Shown here in pieces: positions 40,299-48,669 of a DNA stretch of 59,382 nucleotides. The stretch is taken from positions 1-59,382 of the forward strand of contig CAIRNJ010000108.1 in the NCBI GenBank assembly GCA_903879915.1, written 5' to 3'. This DNA is from an uncultured Elusimicrobia bacterium (GTDB lineage: Bacteria > Elusimicrobiota > Elusimicrobia > Elusimicrobiales > UBA9959). How positions within the stretch are numbered: position 1 is the first letter of the stretch; each line of letters opens with the position of its first letter. The notes under the pieces were generated by a model. It was not told the origin of the DNA. It saw only the letters and a list, made by a program, of their open reading frames with translations, and did no database searches. Position numbers and translations under genes: made by a program.

Positions 40299-41750
40299 CT
40301 AGAACTTATGCCAGAGCATCTGCGTGGTCACGTCGTGATGGAACAGCACCTCTGAAGATTTAACTATCATGCCCAGCTCTTTGGGACTGCGGTCCGCCGC
40401 GGCCTGCTTGTGCGACAGGTACTTCTCGTGCGGAGAGGCCCCCATTACGCCCCTGATGAAGTCGCTGCCGCGGAAGATCCTTATCGCGTCGTAGACGTTC
40501 CCCGGCAGGAAGCGCACGCGGTCGCGCTTGCTTTCGTCCTTGGTCAGCGGCTCGCCGTTCAGGGCGGTGCGCAGCAGCGCGTACAGCGCCAGGTACGGGT
40601 TGGCGTCCGGCCCTACGGAACGGATCTCTATGCGGGCCGACCTTTCGTTGCCGGCGGGGATGCGGACCATGGCGCCGCGGTCTATGGAGGACACCTTGAT
40701 CTGGTTGGGCGCCTCGAAGCGAGGGTCCAGGCGGCGATAGGCGTTCACGCTGGAGTTCAGGATCAGCGAAAGCTCCTGCGCGTGATTGAGTATCCGGGAG
40801 ATAACGTCCCAGGCCGTCGCGGACAGGCCGTCCTCCCCTTTCCTGTCGTGGAAGATGTTCTTCCCGTTCTTGAAAAAAGAAAGGTTCAGATGCATCCCGC
40901 TGCCGTTCACTCCGGAAACCGGCTTCGGCAGGAAGGTGGCGGTCATGCCCATGTTCGAGGCCACCTGCCGGCAGACCAGCTTGTACAGCTGCACCAGGTC
41001 GCAGGCCCGCACCACGTCCGCGTAGGAGAAATTAAGCTCGAACTGCGAGGGCGCCACTTCGGGGTGGTCCTTTTCGTTCCTGAAGCCCATGGCCCGCTGC
41101 GCCTCGGCCGCGGCGTCTATGAACATCTTCAGCCGGTCCAGCGGCAGCGAATGGAAATAACCGCCGGTGGAAATAAGGTCGAACCCCGCGGTCTCGGTAT
41201 ACGCCTGCTCGGCGCTGAGCCCTTTGACCAGGAAGCCCTCCACCTCGGCGGCCACCTTCGCCGAGACGCCCCGCCCGGCTTCCATCTGTCCGGCGAGCTC
41301 CGCCAGCCGGGCGCGGAAATCCGATTCGTAGGTGGTCTTGTCGCGGTTGAGCACCGTGCCGAAAAGTATCACCTTGCCCGGGCCGAAGACGTCGGAAGGC
41401 AGCCAGAAGATGCTGCTCCAGTCGATGCCCAGCCGCAGGTCGGATTCCTTCTGCGCGGAAAAGCCCCGGATGGAGGAGCCGTCGAAGGTGAGGTTGTCGC
41501 CCGCGTTCAGGAAATGCTGCTTATCGTAGTCCAGCATGTGGAACCGCCCCTCTATGTCCGTGAAACAGAGGGTGACGGCTTTGAGGCGCTTTTCCTTCTG
41601 CAGGTACGCGCGGTATTTTTTCTCCAGCTCCGCAACGGGCAGCGTCCCGGCCGCGGCCGCGGCCTCGAGGTTCATGGTCTCGAGCTCGTCGTACGGGATC
41701 TCGAGGAATTTTTTCAGGACCACGGGTTCATTGGTTTTGGTTTTGATCAT
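40299..41750 (-). CDS. glnA: Glutamine synthetase, type I
   Basis: A 483-residue enzyme making glutamine from glutamate and ammonia. Core motifs are FDGSSIRGF, KDHPEVAPSQFELNF, KPVSGVNGSGMHLNLSFF, NAYRRLDPRFEAPNQIKVS and RIEIRSVGPDANPYLALYALL. NGSGMHLN, with Asn where enteric enzymes have His, resembles the Bacillus-type form. I see no adenylylation-site Tyr context near the C-terminus, so control by adenylylation is unlikely. TTGCTT and TACATT 17 bases apart in the AT-rich upstream region are a possible promoter; the mnmA-ddl terminator separates it from upstream genes. Confidence 0.93.
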   Translation of the reverse strand: MIKTKTNEPVVLKKFLEIPYDELETMNLEAAAAAGTLPVAELEKKYRAYLQKEKRLKAVTLCFTDIEGRFHMLDYDKQHFLNAGDNLTFDGSSIRGFSAQKESDLRLGIDWSSIFWLPSDVFGPGKVILFGTVLNRDKTTYESDFRARLAELAGQMEAGRGVSAKVAAEVEGFLVKGLSAEQAYTETAGFDLISTGGYFHSLPLDRLKMFIDAAAEAQRAMGFRNEKDHPEVAPSQFELNFSYADVVRACDLVQLYKLVCRQVASNMGMTATFLPKPVSGVNGSGMHLNLSFFKNGKNIFHDRKGEDGLSATAWDVISRILNHAQELSLILNSSVNAYRRLDPRFEAPNQIKVSSIDRGAMVRIPAGNERSARIEIRSVGPDANPYLALYALLRTALNGEPLTKDESKRDRVRFLPGNVYDAIRIFRGSDFIRGVMGASPHEKYLSHKQAAADRSPKELGMIVKSSEVLFHHDVTTQMLWHKF

Positions 41751-41849
41751 AATTCCTTTCAGCTAAAATATAGCGGAATAAATACAAATGTATCATAAAT
41801 TAGCTTAAGAAGCAAACTAGTTATCTTAAACCAGGAAACAAATACCATT

Positions 41850-41871
41850 AAAAACCTGCCGCGCCGGCAGG
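41850..41871 (-). terminator. Intrinsic terminator after ddl
   Basis: On the minus strand CCTGCCG-GCG-CGGCAGG (41871-41855) is followed at once by TTTTTAATGG. It lies 5 bases after the ddl stop. Confidence 0.85.
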
Positions 41872-41875
41872 CCAG

Positions 41876-42958
41876 CTATTTGCGCGCGGTGGAGAGCCTG
41901 CCTCTGGCGGCGCGGTTGGCCAGGGCCAGGGCGACCAGCCGTTTAAGGACGGCCGCGGGCTTGAGCCCGGTCTTGGCCCAGAGCCGCGGGTAAAGGCTGT
42001 GGGAGGTGAACCCCGGCAGGGTGTTGATCTCGCAGAACCAGAATTTTTTTTCGTCGGCGGGGTCCAGCAGGAAATCTATCCGGGCCAGGCCCGAGCAGCC
42101 CAGCGCCTGGAAGACCTTCACGGCCAGGGCCCGCAGCGCGGCCGCCGTGGCCGGGGCCAGCGGGGCCGGCAGCAGGAAGTCCATGCCGTTGTCGTCGAGG
42201 TACTTCGCCTCGTAATCGTAGAACTCGTGCCCGCCCTTGGGCGCCACCTCTCCGGTCACGCTGGCGGAGGCTTTCGCGGCCGAGCCCAGCACGCCGCAGA
42301 CTATCTCCCGCGCGCGGTCCACCCCTTTTTCAATTATCACCGCCGTATCGAAGCGGAAAGCGTAGTCCGCCGCCCGCTTCAGGTCCGCGGCTTTTTTTAC
42401 TTTGGTGATGCCCACCGAAGAGCCCTGCGCCGCCGGCTTCACGAAAAGCGGGAAGCCCAGGCGCGCCGCTTTTTTCAGCAGCGGCCCCATGGCCTGGCGC
42501 TGGTAGGAGCGCACCACCACGTGCGGCAGCACCGGCACGCCCTCCAGGGCCGCCAGCTCCTTGGAGATGATCTTGTCCATGCCCACCGCGGAAGCGGTCA
42601 CCCCGCAGCCAGCGTAAGGCAGGCCCAGCAGCTCCAGCGCGCCCTGCAGCACGCCGTCCTCGCCGGTAACGCCGTGGATGATAGGAAAGATAGCGTCCAC
42701 GCGCAGCCGGCGGCCGCCTTGCTTTACAAGGCAGCCCGCGCCGAACGAAGGCTCGACCGCCGGGCCGGAAAGTTTTTTCCCGGCCGTCAGGGCCTCCAGC
42801 GCGACCAGCTGCCAGCCGCCGGCGCGGGGAGAGTAGAGCGGCAGCACGGCGAACCCGGCTTTCCGCAGCTCAAGGCAGACCGTCTTGGCCGACTCTATGG
42901 AAACTTCGTGTTCCGGAGATTTTCCGCCGAAGATCACGCCGATGGTTTTTTTCGCCAT
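41876..42958 (-). CDS. ddl: D-alanine-D-alanine ligase
   Basis: A 360-residue ATP-grasp enzyme making the D-Ala-D-Ala end of the peptidoglycan precursor. The start at 42958 is chosen because AGAGGATG precedes it and it opens the family N-terminus (KKTIGVIFGGKSPEHEVSIES). Further landmarks are HGVTGEDGVLQGALELLGLPY, SAVGMDKIISK, FVKPAAQGSSVGI and EINTLPGFTSHSLYPRLW. It begins 19 bases after mnmA and is followed by a terminator. The longer frame overlapping mnmA is not needed. Confidence 0.93.
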   Translation of the reverse strand: MAKKTIGVIFGGKSPEHEVSIESAKTVCLELRKAGFAVLPLYSPRAGGWQLVALEALTAGKKLSGPAVEPSFGAGCLVKQGGRRLRVDAIFPIIHGVTGEDGVLQGALELLGLPYAGCGVTASAVGMDKIISKELAALEGVPVLPHVVVRSYQRQAMGPLLKKAARLGFPLFVKPAAQGSSVGITKVKKAADLKRAADYAFRFDTAVIIEKGVDRAREIVCGVLGSAAKASASVTGEVAPKGGHEFYDYEAKYLDDNGMDFLLPAPLAPATAAALRALAVKVFQALGCSGLARIDFLLDPADEKKFWFCEINTLPGFTSHSLYPRLWAKTGLKPAAVLKRLVALALANRAARGRLSTARK

Positions 42959-42977
42959 AAATTCATCCTCTCTTCTT

Positions 42978-44048
42978 TTACTCTCCGCGCCGCGCTGCGC
43001 GTTCAATTATCCCGCCGCCCAGCACCCGGTCGCCGCCGTAAAAGACCACGGACTGGCCCGGCGCCACCGCGAACTCCGGCCGCTCGAAGACCACGTCCGC
43101 GCCGCCGCCGCGCGGCGTAACAACGCACGGCGCGGGCTTATGCCTGTAGCGTATCTGCGCCGTTGTATTAAAAGGCCCGGCCGGGGCCGGCGCCAGCCAG
43201 TTAAGCTCTTTAACGCTGAAAGCGGGTGAGCAGGCGGCGGCAAGCTCGCCCAGCACCACCTCGTTGGCGGCCGGCCGCAGCTCGATAACGTAAAGGCGCC
43301 TCCCGCCGTAGACGCCGGTGCCGCGGCGCTGGCCCACGGTAAAATTAAAAAAACCCTTGTGCGTGCCTATGCGCCGGCCGGTCTCGTCGAGTATGGCGCC
43401 CGGCCTGGGTTTTACCGCGGCGCTGTTCTTCAGGTAGGTATTATAATTGCCGCCGGTAACGAAGCAGATGTCCTTGCTCTCGGCCTGCGCGGCGGAAGGC
43501 AGCCCCAGCTCGGCCGCTATGCGGCGGATCTCTTTTTTTTCCATCCCCCCCAGCGGGAACAGCAGCCGGCCCAGCTGCGCTCTTTTCAGGCAATAAAGGA
43601 AATAGCTCTGGTCCTTGAGCGGATCGGCCCCCCGGAACAGCCCGCAGCCGTCCGCCGTCTTCCTTATCTCCGCGTAATGCCCGGTGGCGAGATACTCCGC
43701 GCCCATGGACCGGGCCAGGTCAGCGAGGTACGAGAACTTAAGATAGCGGTTGCATTCAACGCAGGGATTGGGGGTGGAGCCGGCCAGGTATCCGTCCACG
43801 AAATTCTTTATGACCTTTTCGGAGAACAGCCCCTGGGCGCTTTTGAAGTAATGCCGTATGCCCAGCGCGTCGGCGGAGCTCCGGGCTTTGGCGGCGCTTT
43901 CGGCCCCGCCGCAGCATTTGACGGCGTTCTTCTCCTCGGCGAAAAGCCGCAGCGTCACGCCCACCACCTCGTAGCCTTCTTTTTTGAGCAGGGCGGCGGC
44001 CACGGAGGAATCCACGCCGCCGGACATGGCGACGACCACTTTCTTCAT
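42978..44048 (-). CDS. mnmA: tRNA 2-thiouridine(34) synthase MnmA
   Basis: A 356-residue enzyme that thiolates U34 of tRNA for Lys, Glu and Gln. The PP-loop is MSGGVDSSVAAALLKKEGYEVVG. The catalytic cysteines lie in NPCVECNRYLKF and KDICFVTGGNYNTYL. LATGHYA, KDQSYFLYCL and GQRRGTGVYGG complete the family pattern. It heads the mnmA-ddl operon and is divergent from the glycosyltransferase gene, with an 87-base shared upstream region. Confidence 0.95.
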   Translation of the reverse strand: MKKVVVAMSGGVDSSVAAALLKKEGYEVVGVTLRLFAEEKNAVKCCGGAESAAKARSSADALGIRHYFKSAQGLFSEKVIKNFVDGYLAGSTPNPCVECNRYLKFSYLADLARSMGAEYLATGHYAEIRKTADGCGLFRGADPLKDQSYFLYCLKRAQLGRLLFPLGGMEKKEIRRIAAELGLPSAAQAESKDICFVTGGNYNTYLKNSAAVKPRPGAILDETGRRIGTHKGFFNFTVGQRRGTGVYGGRRLYVIELRPAANEVVLGELAAACSPAFSVKELNWLAPAPAGPFNTTAQIRYRHKPAPCVVTPRGGGADVVFERPEFAVAPGQSVVFYGGDRVLGGGIIERAARRGE

Positions 44049-44135
44049 ACCTCTATTTTAGTATTTTTAGCCGGGCGGCGGGACAACCGGCTTTTCCGGA
44101 AACCCCGGCGGTTTTAGTTGTAAAATAGGGTACTT

Positions 44136-46391
44136 ATGGCGAACACTGCCCCGGCTGCCGGCGGAAAGATAACGGAGCTCCTGCGCGGCCCGGGAGCGTG
44201 GCCGGCATGGCTCAGGGGCGGCCTGCCCGCGCTGCTGGCCGTCGCCTTCTCTCTCTGGAACCTGCACCGCTCCGATATAGGCTGGTTTTACGCCGACCTG
44301 CAGCGGTTCAGCCACGGCGGCTTCTTCCTCGCCGGGGTCCCGTTCCCCGGCAACGCCGGCACGGACATAACTTTCAACATGCCGCTTTTCGAAATAGTCA
44401 TAGCGGCCGCGCGGCAGTTGGGCGCCACGGCGGGACACATCTTCGTGGCCCTGCATTTAGGGGTCTACGCGCTCGTCTTCCTGGCCGGCTGCCTTCTGCA
44501 GGGCTACTGGACCGGGCTGATCTCCCTGGCGGCCGCAGGCCTGCTGAATACGGGGAACGGGCTGATCTATGAGCAGATGTTCTACACTTTTTTCCTGCTG
44601 CTGGTACTGCTGTTCCAGCTGCTGAAAGCCCGGCAGAACACCGCGAAGAACGCGCTGCTGTGCGGCCTGGCGGCGGGGGCGTCCCTGCTGGTGCGCACGC
44701 CGCTGTTCCTTTTCCCCCCGCTGGCCGTACTCTGCGACTGGCTGTATTTCCGGGAGCGCTCCCGGGCTTTCGCTGTGCGCTCGCTCGTCCTGCTGGCGGC
44801 TTGCTATGCGCTGCTGCTTCCCTGGGGTTTTCTGAACCGCTCTCTTGCCGGAAAGTTCGCCCCCCTCGACAGCGGCCGCACGGCCTGCAACACCATTACC
44901 GCCGCCAAGGGCAGCGTTTTCACCATGGAGGGCGACTGCCGCAAGCTCGCCGGGCTGGGGCCGGAGGACAGCGCCCTGGCGTTCTATATAAAGGAATGGG
45001 CCAAAGACCCCTTGTTCCATGCGCTGACCGTGCTGAGAAGGCTTTGGGCGATCTTCCTCATGTACCCCGTACTTTTCGCCCTTTTCCTGGCGGCGCTGGC
45101 GCTCGACCGCCGGCGCGACAAGCTTCTTATTTACTGCCTGCCGGCATATTTCATACTCGTTCATTCGCTGCTTTCGGTGGAAATACGCTATTTCTACCCG
45201 CTGAGATATCTGCTGCTCCCGCTGATAACCGGCGGGGTCATCTCGCGCCTTTGCCGGGAAGGGGCCGGCGCGCGCTGCGCTTTCGCGGAGAAAGGAGCGG
45301 CCGCCGCGCTGAGCCTCGCCCTCTGCGCCGTTCTGGCGGCGGAGGCGGTCATAACAGCTTACCCTTTCCGCATAGCCGGCGCGGAGAAAGAGGACGGCAT
45401 CTACGCGCGCGCGTCCGCCCGCTTTCCGCGCGACAGCATGCTGCGCAGCCTGAAATGCCGCGAACTCTGGACCAAAGGCGACGATGCGGGGTTCCGCGCA
45501 TGCCTGGGCACGCAGATACAAAGCCTCGAGGATATCCCCGCCGTTTATTTCCTGGCCGTCCAGGATTCCGTCTCTCCGTCCAAAATACCCCTGCCGGAGC
45601 TGGACGACAGCGACAGGGCCTATATGCTGTGCCTTATGGTCAGAATGCTGCGCGAATTCGAGCTGGGCCGGCGCGCGAACGCGGAAACGTCCCTGCGCGC
45701 GGCGCGCGCCATTTTCGAGCGGGACTGCAACAGGCTGCAGGGCAACGGGCATAACGGGGAAAGGGAAGCCCCGCTGGACCGGGATTCGGAGCCGTACGCG
45801 CGGGACCGGGAGCTGGTGGCGCGCATGAAACAGGATTCCGACAGGTTCTGGGACAGGTTCGTCTACCAGGTACTGATGTTCTGGCCGCCGCAAAGGATGG
45901 CCGTCATACTTTCCTGGATCGAAAAAAGCGCGCCGCTGACCCGGAACCTGCAAGCCCTTTCCTCGTCGCTGGCCCGGGACCTCGCGCGCGGAAAGGCCGG
46001 GGAGCTCGGCCTGCGGGCGAGTCTTTCTTCCTGGATGCTGGCCCCGGTTTCAGTGCGCTTCAACAATAAGAACGGCGAAAGCTCCGGCCGGCCCGTTTCA
46101 GGGAAGAATACCGCGCAGGAGCTGCTTGCCCGGTGCCGGGCGCTGGCGGCCGAGAATAAAAAAGAACAGGCGCTGCAGGCCTGCCAGGGCGCGCTTTACG
46201 GCGCCGCGGCGGACAGCGGGAAGCCCGGCGCAGCGCTTACCGGCTGCGACGCCTCGTTCGAAAGCTACAGGCTGCTTAAAGGCCTGGGCAGGGAGGACGA
46301 GGCCGCCGAAGCGCTGCTGTGGGCGGTGAACAACGCCCCCCCCGGCTGGCCCGCGCTGCGGGAGGCCCGCGCCGCGCTCAAAGCGCGCTAA
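44136..46391 (+). CDS. Membrane glycosyltransferase-like protein with large soluble tail
   Basis: A 751-residue protein. The first 420 residues hold about 10-11 membrane helices in the layout of GT-C (ArnT/PMT-like) glycosyltransferases, with an acidic residue in the first loop (GWFYADLQRFSHGG) and EIRYFYPLRYLLLPL near the end. These enzymes use lipid-linked sugars to modify lipids or proteins at the outer face. The last 330 residues are soluble, helical and TPR-like (ALQACQGALYG, ESYRLLKGLGREDEAAEALLWAV). The acceptor is unknown. TTGTAAAATAGGGTACTT precedes the ATG, with at most a weak AGGG ribosome site. Confidence 0.6.
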   Translation: MANTAPAAGGKITELLRGPGAWPAWLRGGLPALLAVAFSLWNLHRSDIGWFYADLQRFSHGGFFLAGVPFPGNAGTDITFNMPLFEIVIAAARQLGATAGHIFVALHLGVYALVFLAGCLLQGYWTGLISLAAAGLLNTGNGLIYEQMFYTFFLLLVLLFQLLKARQNTAKNALLCGLAAGASLLVRTPLFLFPPLAVLCDWLYFRERSRAFAVRSLVLLAACYALLLPWGFLNRSLAGKFAPLDSGRTACNTITAAKGSVFTMEGDCRKLAGLGPEDSALAFYIKEWAKDPLFHALTVLRRLWAIFLMYPVLFALFLAALALDRRRDKLLIYCLPAYFILVHSLLSVEIRYFYPLRYLLLPLITGGVISRLCREGAGARCAFAEKGAAAALSLALCAVLAAEAVITAYPFRIAGAEKEDGIYARASARFPRDSMLRSLKCRELWTKGDDAGFRACLGTQIQSLEDIPAVYFLAVQDSVSPSKIPLPELDDSDRAYMLCLMVRMLREFELGRRANAETSLRAARAIFERDCNRLQGNGHNGEREAPLDRDSEPYARDRELVARMKQDSDRFWDRFVYQVLMFWPPQRMAVILSWIEKSAPLTRNLQALSSSLARDLARGKAGELGLRASLSSWMLAPVSVRFNNKNGESSGRPVSGKNTAQELLARCRALAAENKKEQALQACQGALYGAAADSGKPGAALTGCDASFESYRLLKGLGREDEAAEALLWAVNNAPPGWPALREARAALKAR

Positions 46392-46477
46392 TGACGGCCC
46401 GCGGGTCCGTGTTTAAAATTTGAAAAAGTTTTATAGAATATAGGGGCAGGCAGAAACTCAGTTTGGAGGGGGAGAAA

Positions 46478-46837
46478 ATGAGAATACTAGTCGCAGATGA
46501 CGAACCGCTTATAATAGACCTTTTGACCGAATACCTCGGCGCGGCGGGACACGAGGTCGCCTCGGCCTATGACGCCAAGTCCCTCATCGCCATGGTAGAG
46601 GCCGACCCCCCCGAGCTCGTTTTCTTCGATATAAACATGCCGGGCATCAAGGATTCTCTCTCGCCCAACATAATAATACCGCCGGCGCTGAAAAATATCC
46701 CGATCGTGGCGGTAACCGGCACCGACAGCGAAAAGCTGTACAAGATGGGCCTGCCGGCCGACATCCAGGTCCTGGCAAAACCGATCGATTTCGCCGAGGT
46801 GGACGCCATAATAGCCAAGATTACCGGCGCGGCCTGA
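46478..46837 (+). CDS. Stand-alone CheY-like receiver protein
   Basis: A 119-residue single-domain response regulator with no output domain. The acidic pocket (RILVADDEPL), phospho-acceptor Asp (VFFDINMPG), Thr (AVTGTDSE) and Lys (VLAKPIDF) are all present. The start at 46478 follows GGAGGGGGAGAAA closely; a start 15 bases earlier would put the ribosome site inside the gene. It converges on motB, with 12 bases between the stops. Its position next to stator genes suggests it could signal to that motor, but a partner kinase is not in the window. Confidence 0.9.
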   Translation: MRILVADDEPLIIDLLTEYLGAAGHEVASAYDAKSLIAMVEADPPELVFFDINMPGIKDSLSPNIIIPPALKNIPIVAVTGTDSEKLYKMGLPADIQVLAKPIDFAEVDAIIAKITGAA

Positions 46838-46849
46838 AGCCGGAGAAGG

Positions 46850-47503
46850 TCAGGGGCCGACGGGCGGCGCGGCGGCCGGCGCCTCCGGGTACGGGGTGCT
46901 CCTGATGAAAAAGACCACCCTGCGGTTCTTGCGGCGGTTCTCCTCGGTGTCGTTGGCCGCTACGGGATGGTATTCTCCGTAGCCTATGGCGGACATCCGC
47001 TTCGGGGAGAAGCCCGCTTCCAGAAAATATCTCACTACGCTGGTAGCCCTGGCGGTGGAAAGTTCCCAGTTGGTGGTGAACTGCTTGTTGGCGATGGGCA
47101 CGTTGTCGGTGTGCCCTTCCACTATAATATCGTTCTTGCGTGAAAGCGTTTTCAGCGCTCCGGCCAGCTTGTCCAGCTTCTGCTTCATGTCGCCGGTTAT
47201 GTCGGCGCGGCCGCTCTCGAAAAAAGCCAACTGCCCCTGTTCCTCGAGGGTGATGCGCATCCCCTCCTTGTCCATCATGACCTGGCCCTGCAGCTGCCCC
47301 TCTTTCATCAGCTGACGGATCGCCTGCTGGGCCTTCTGCATGTCCTTGTTGAGCGCCGCGGAAAGGGCGTAGAGGATGATAAAAAAACAGACCAGCTCCG
47401 TCATCAGGTCGGCGTAATTCACCAGCCACGGCGGGGCCGGGCGGCCGATCTGCGCCACCCTGGGGTCGTCCTCCGGGATCAGGTTCCTGACTCTTAAAGG
47501 CAT
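46850..47503 (-). CDS. motB: MotB-like stator subunit with OmpA-type peptidoglycan-binding domain
   Basis: A 217-residue protein. The start at 47503 is chosen because it opens the short cytoplasmic N-terminus of MotB; the longer frame runs back through motA. The single helix NYADLMTELVCFFIILYALSA carries the proton- or sodium-binding Asp (residue 32). The C-terminus has the OmpA/MotB signature (VEGHTDNVPIANKQFTTNWE, LSTARATSVVRYFLEAG, NRRKNRRVVFFI). It follows motA after 13 bases. It would anchor the stator to peptidoglycan and gate ion flow. Confidence 0.92.
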   Translation of the reverse strand: MPLRVRNLIPEDDPRVAQIGRPAPPWLVNYADLMTELVCFFIILYALSAALNKDMQKAQQAIRQLMKEGQLQGQVMMDKEGMRITLEEQGQLAFFESGRADITGDMKQKLDKLAGALKTLSRKNDIIVEGHTDNVPIANKQFTTNWELSTARATSVVRYFLEAGFSPKRMSAIGYGEYHPVAANDTEENRRKNRRVVFFIRSTPYPEAPAAAPPVGP

Positions 47504-47516
47504 AAAGGTACGCGGC

Positions 47517-48305
47517 CTAGGCCGGCCTGGGCTCTTTTTTAACGGTGGCGCGCTTGGAAGGGGCGAGATACGCTTTAAGATTGGCCTCCACCACGCTGGG
47601 CGTGGAGCCGCTCTGCAGCAGCAGCACGCCGCGGATGATGATCTCTTTGACGAAAAGTTCCTCTTCGGAGCGGTGCTTGAGCTTGCCGGCCATCGGCAGG
47701 AACAGCCAGTAGCCGGCGCCCATGCCGTAGAACGCGGCGGCAAGCGCCACGCCCATCAGCTTGGGCACCTGCGACACGTCCTCTATGGAGGACAGCATCA
47801 TGATCATGCCCAGCACGGTGCCGATGATGCCGAAAGCCGGCGCGTAGGTGCCCAGCGCGTTGAAGATCTCGCGGCCCACCTTATGGCGCTCGCGGATGAA
47901 ATCCAGCTCCGTCTCCAGCATGTTGCGGATGAACTCGTGGTCGGCGCCGTCGATGACCAGCTGCACGCCGCGCCGCAGGAAATCGTTGTCCACGGTCTTC
48001 ACGTCGGCCTCCAGCGCCAGGAAGCCTTCTTTTTTAGCCTTCATCGACAGCGACACGAAAGTAGAGACCAGCCGGGAGGTATCCTCTCCCTTCGTGGTGA
48101 GCACCTGCTTGAGCACGGTGCCTACTTTTATGACGGCGGAAAGCGGATAGTTGACCAGCAGCGCGCAGCAGGTGCCGCCCATCACGATAAGGAAAGCCTG
48201 CAGGTTTATGAACGGCTTGAACCCGGCCAGGCCCTGCCCCAGGTAAACGGCCAGGATCACGGACCCGAAAAAAACTATTATTCCGCTGAAAGTGGCGATA
48301 TCCAT
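47517..48305 (-). CDS. motA: MotA-like stator subunit
   Basis: A 262-residue protein with four membrane helices and a large cytoplasmic loop between helices 2 and 3. The conserved prolines lie in YAPAFGIIGTVLGMIMML and GYWLFLPMAGKL, and the charged loop expected to touch the rotor lies around ELDFIRERHKVGREIFNALG. It is 45 bases after flbD and 13 before motB, so the three form one operon. Combined with the FliF-FliG fusion downstream, it implies a rotary-type motor. Confidence 0.93.
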   Translation of the reverse strand: MDIATFSGIIVFFGSVILAVYLGQGLAGFKPFINLQAFLIVMGGTCCALLVNYPLSAVIKVGTVLKQVLTTKGEDTSRLVSTFVSLSMKAKKEGFLALEADVKTVDNDFLRRGVQLVIDGADHEFIRNMLETELDFIRERHKVGREIFNALGTYAPAFGIIGTVLGMIMMLSSIEDVSQVPKLMGVALAAAFYGMGAGYWLFLPMAGKLKHRSEEELFVKEIIIRGVLLLQSGSTPSVVEANLKAYLAPSKRATVKKEPRPA

Positions 48306-48350
48306 GGTTTTACCCTGAAGCCGGGCGGCGGCGGAGCTGGGGGGCCTGCG

Positions 48351-48590
48351 CTAGAAAGGCTTTTCTTCTTTTCTTTCGAAGCCCTCTATGGGGTTGACGC
48401 ACTTTCGCTCGGCATAGACCTGCTTTTTGTACTCTATGACCTTGGCCACCACCTCGTCCACCGGGTTCTTGACGATGAAGCGGTTGCCGGTGGCCAGGTT
48501 CAGCACGGTATCGGGGGTCGCCTCGATACTTTCGATTATATCGGCGTTGACCACGATCATGGTGCCGTTGAGCTTTTCTAGTTTTATCAT
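48351..48590 (-). CDS. flbD: FlbD-family flagellar-associated protein
   Basis: A 79-residue protein opening with MIKLEKLNGTMIVVNADIIE and continuing IEATPDTVLNLATGNRFIV and VDEVVAKVIEYKKQVY, which matches the small FlbD family found next to motAB in spirochetes and Firmicutes (not the Caulobacter sigma54 regulator of the same name). Its function is unknown, though it is always tied to motor genes. The start at 48590 is the family start; a longer frame to 48614 has no support. It is first in the flbD-motA-motB operon. Confidence 0.9.
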   Translation of the reverse strand: MIKLEKLNGTMIVVNADIIESIEATPDTVLNLATGNRFIVKNPVDEVVAKVIEYKKQVYAERKCVNPIEGFERKEEKPF

Positions 48591-48616
48591 CGGATCCGGC
48601 CCTGACTGACGCACAA

Positions 48617-48622
48617 ATTATA
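48617..48622 (-). promoter_or_regulatory. TATAAT -10 box of the flbD-motA-motB operon
   Basis: TATAAT on the minus strand, 27 bases before the flbD ATG, with no convincing -35 box. The coiled-coil gene ends just upstream in a GC-rich hairpin (CCCCGCC-GGCG-GGCGGGG), so the operon likely has its own start. Confidence 0.5.
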
Positions 48623-48669
48623 CTTAAAAACCTGCGGCTCCCCGCCCGCCGGCGGGGCCGGACGGCGGC

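Noticed and set aside
40299-41750. Loss of a glutamine synthetase active-site His (NGSGMHLN)
   Set aside because: Asn at this place is normal in Bacillus-type GSI, so it is not an anomaly.
46850-47743. Longer MotB start at 47743
   Set aside because: The extra 80 residues are an out-of-frame read of motA; the conserved MotB N-terminus begins at 47503.
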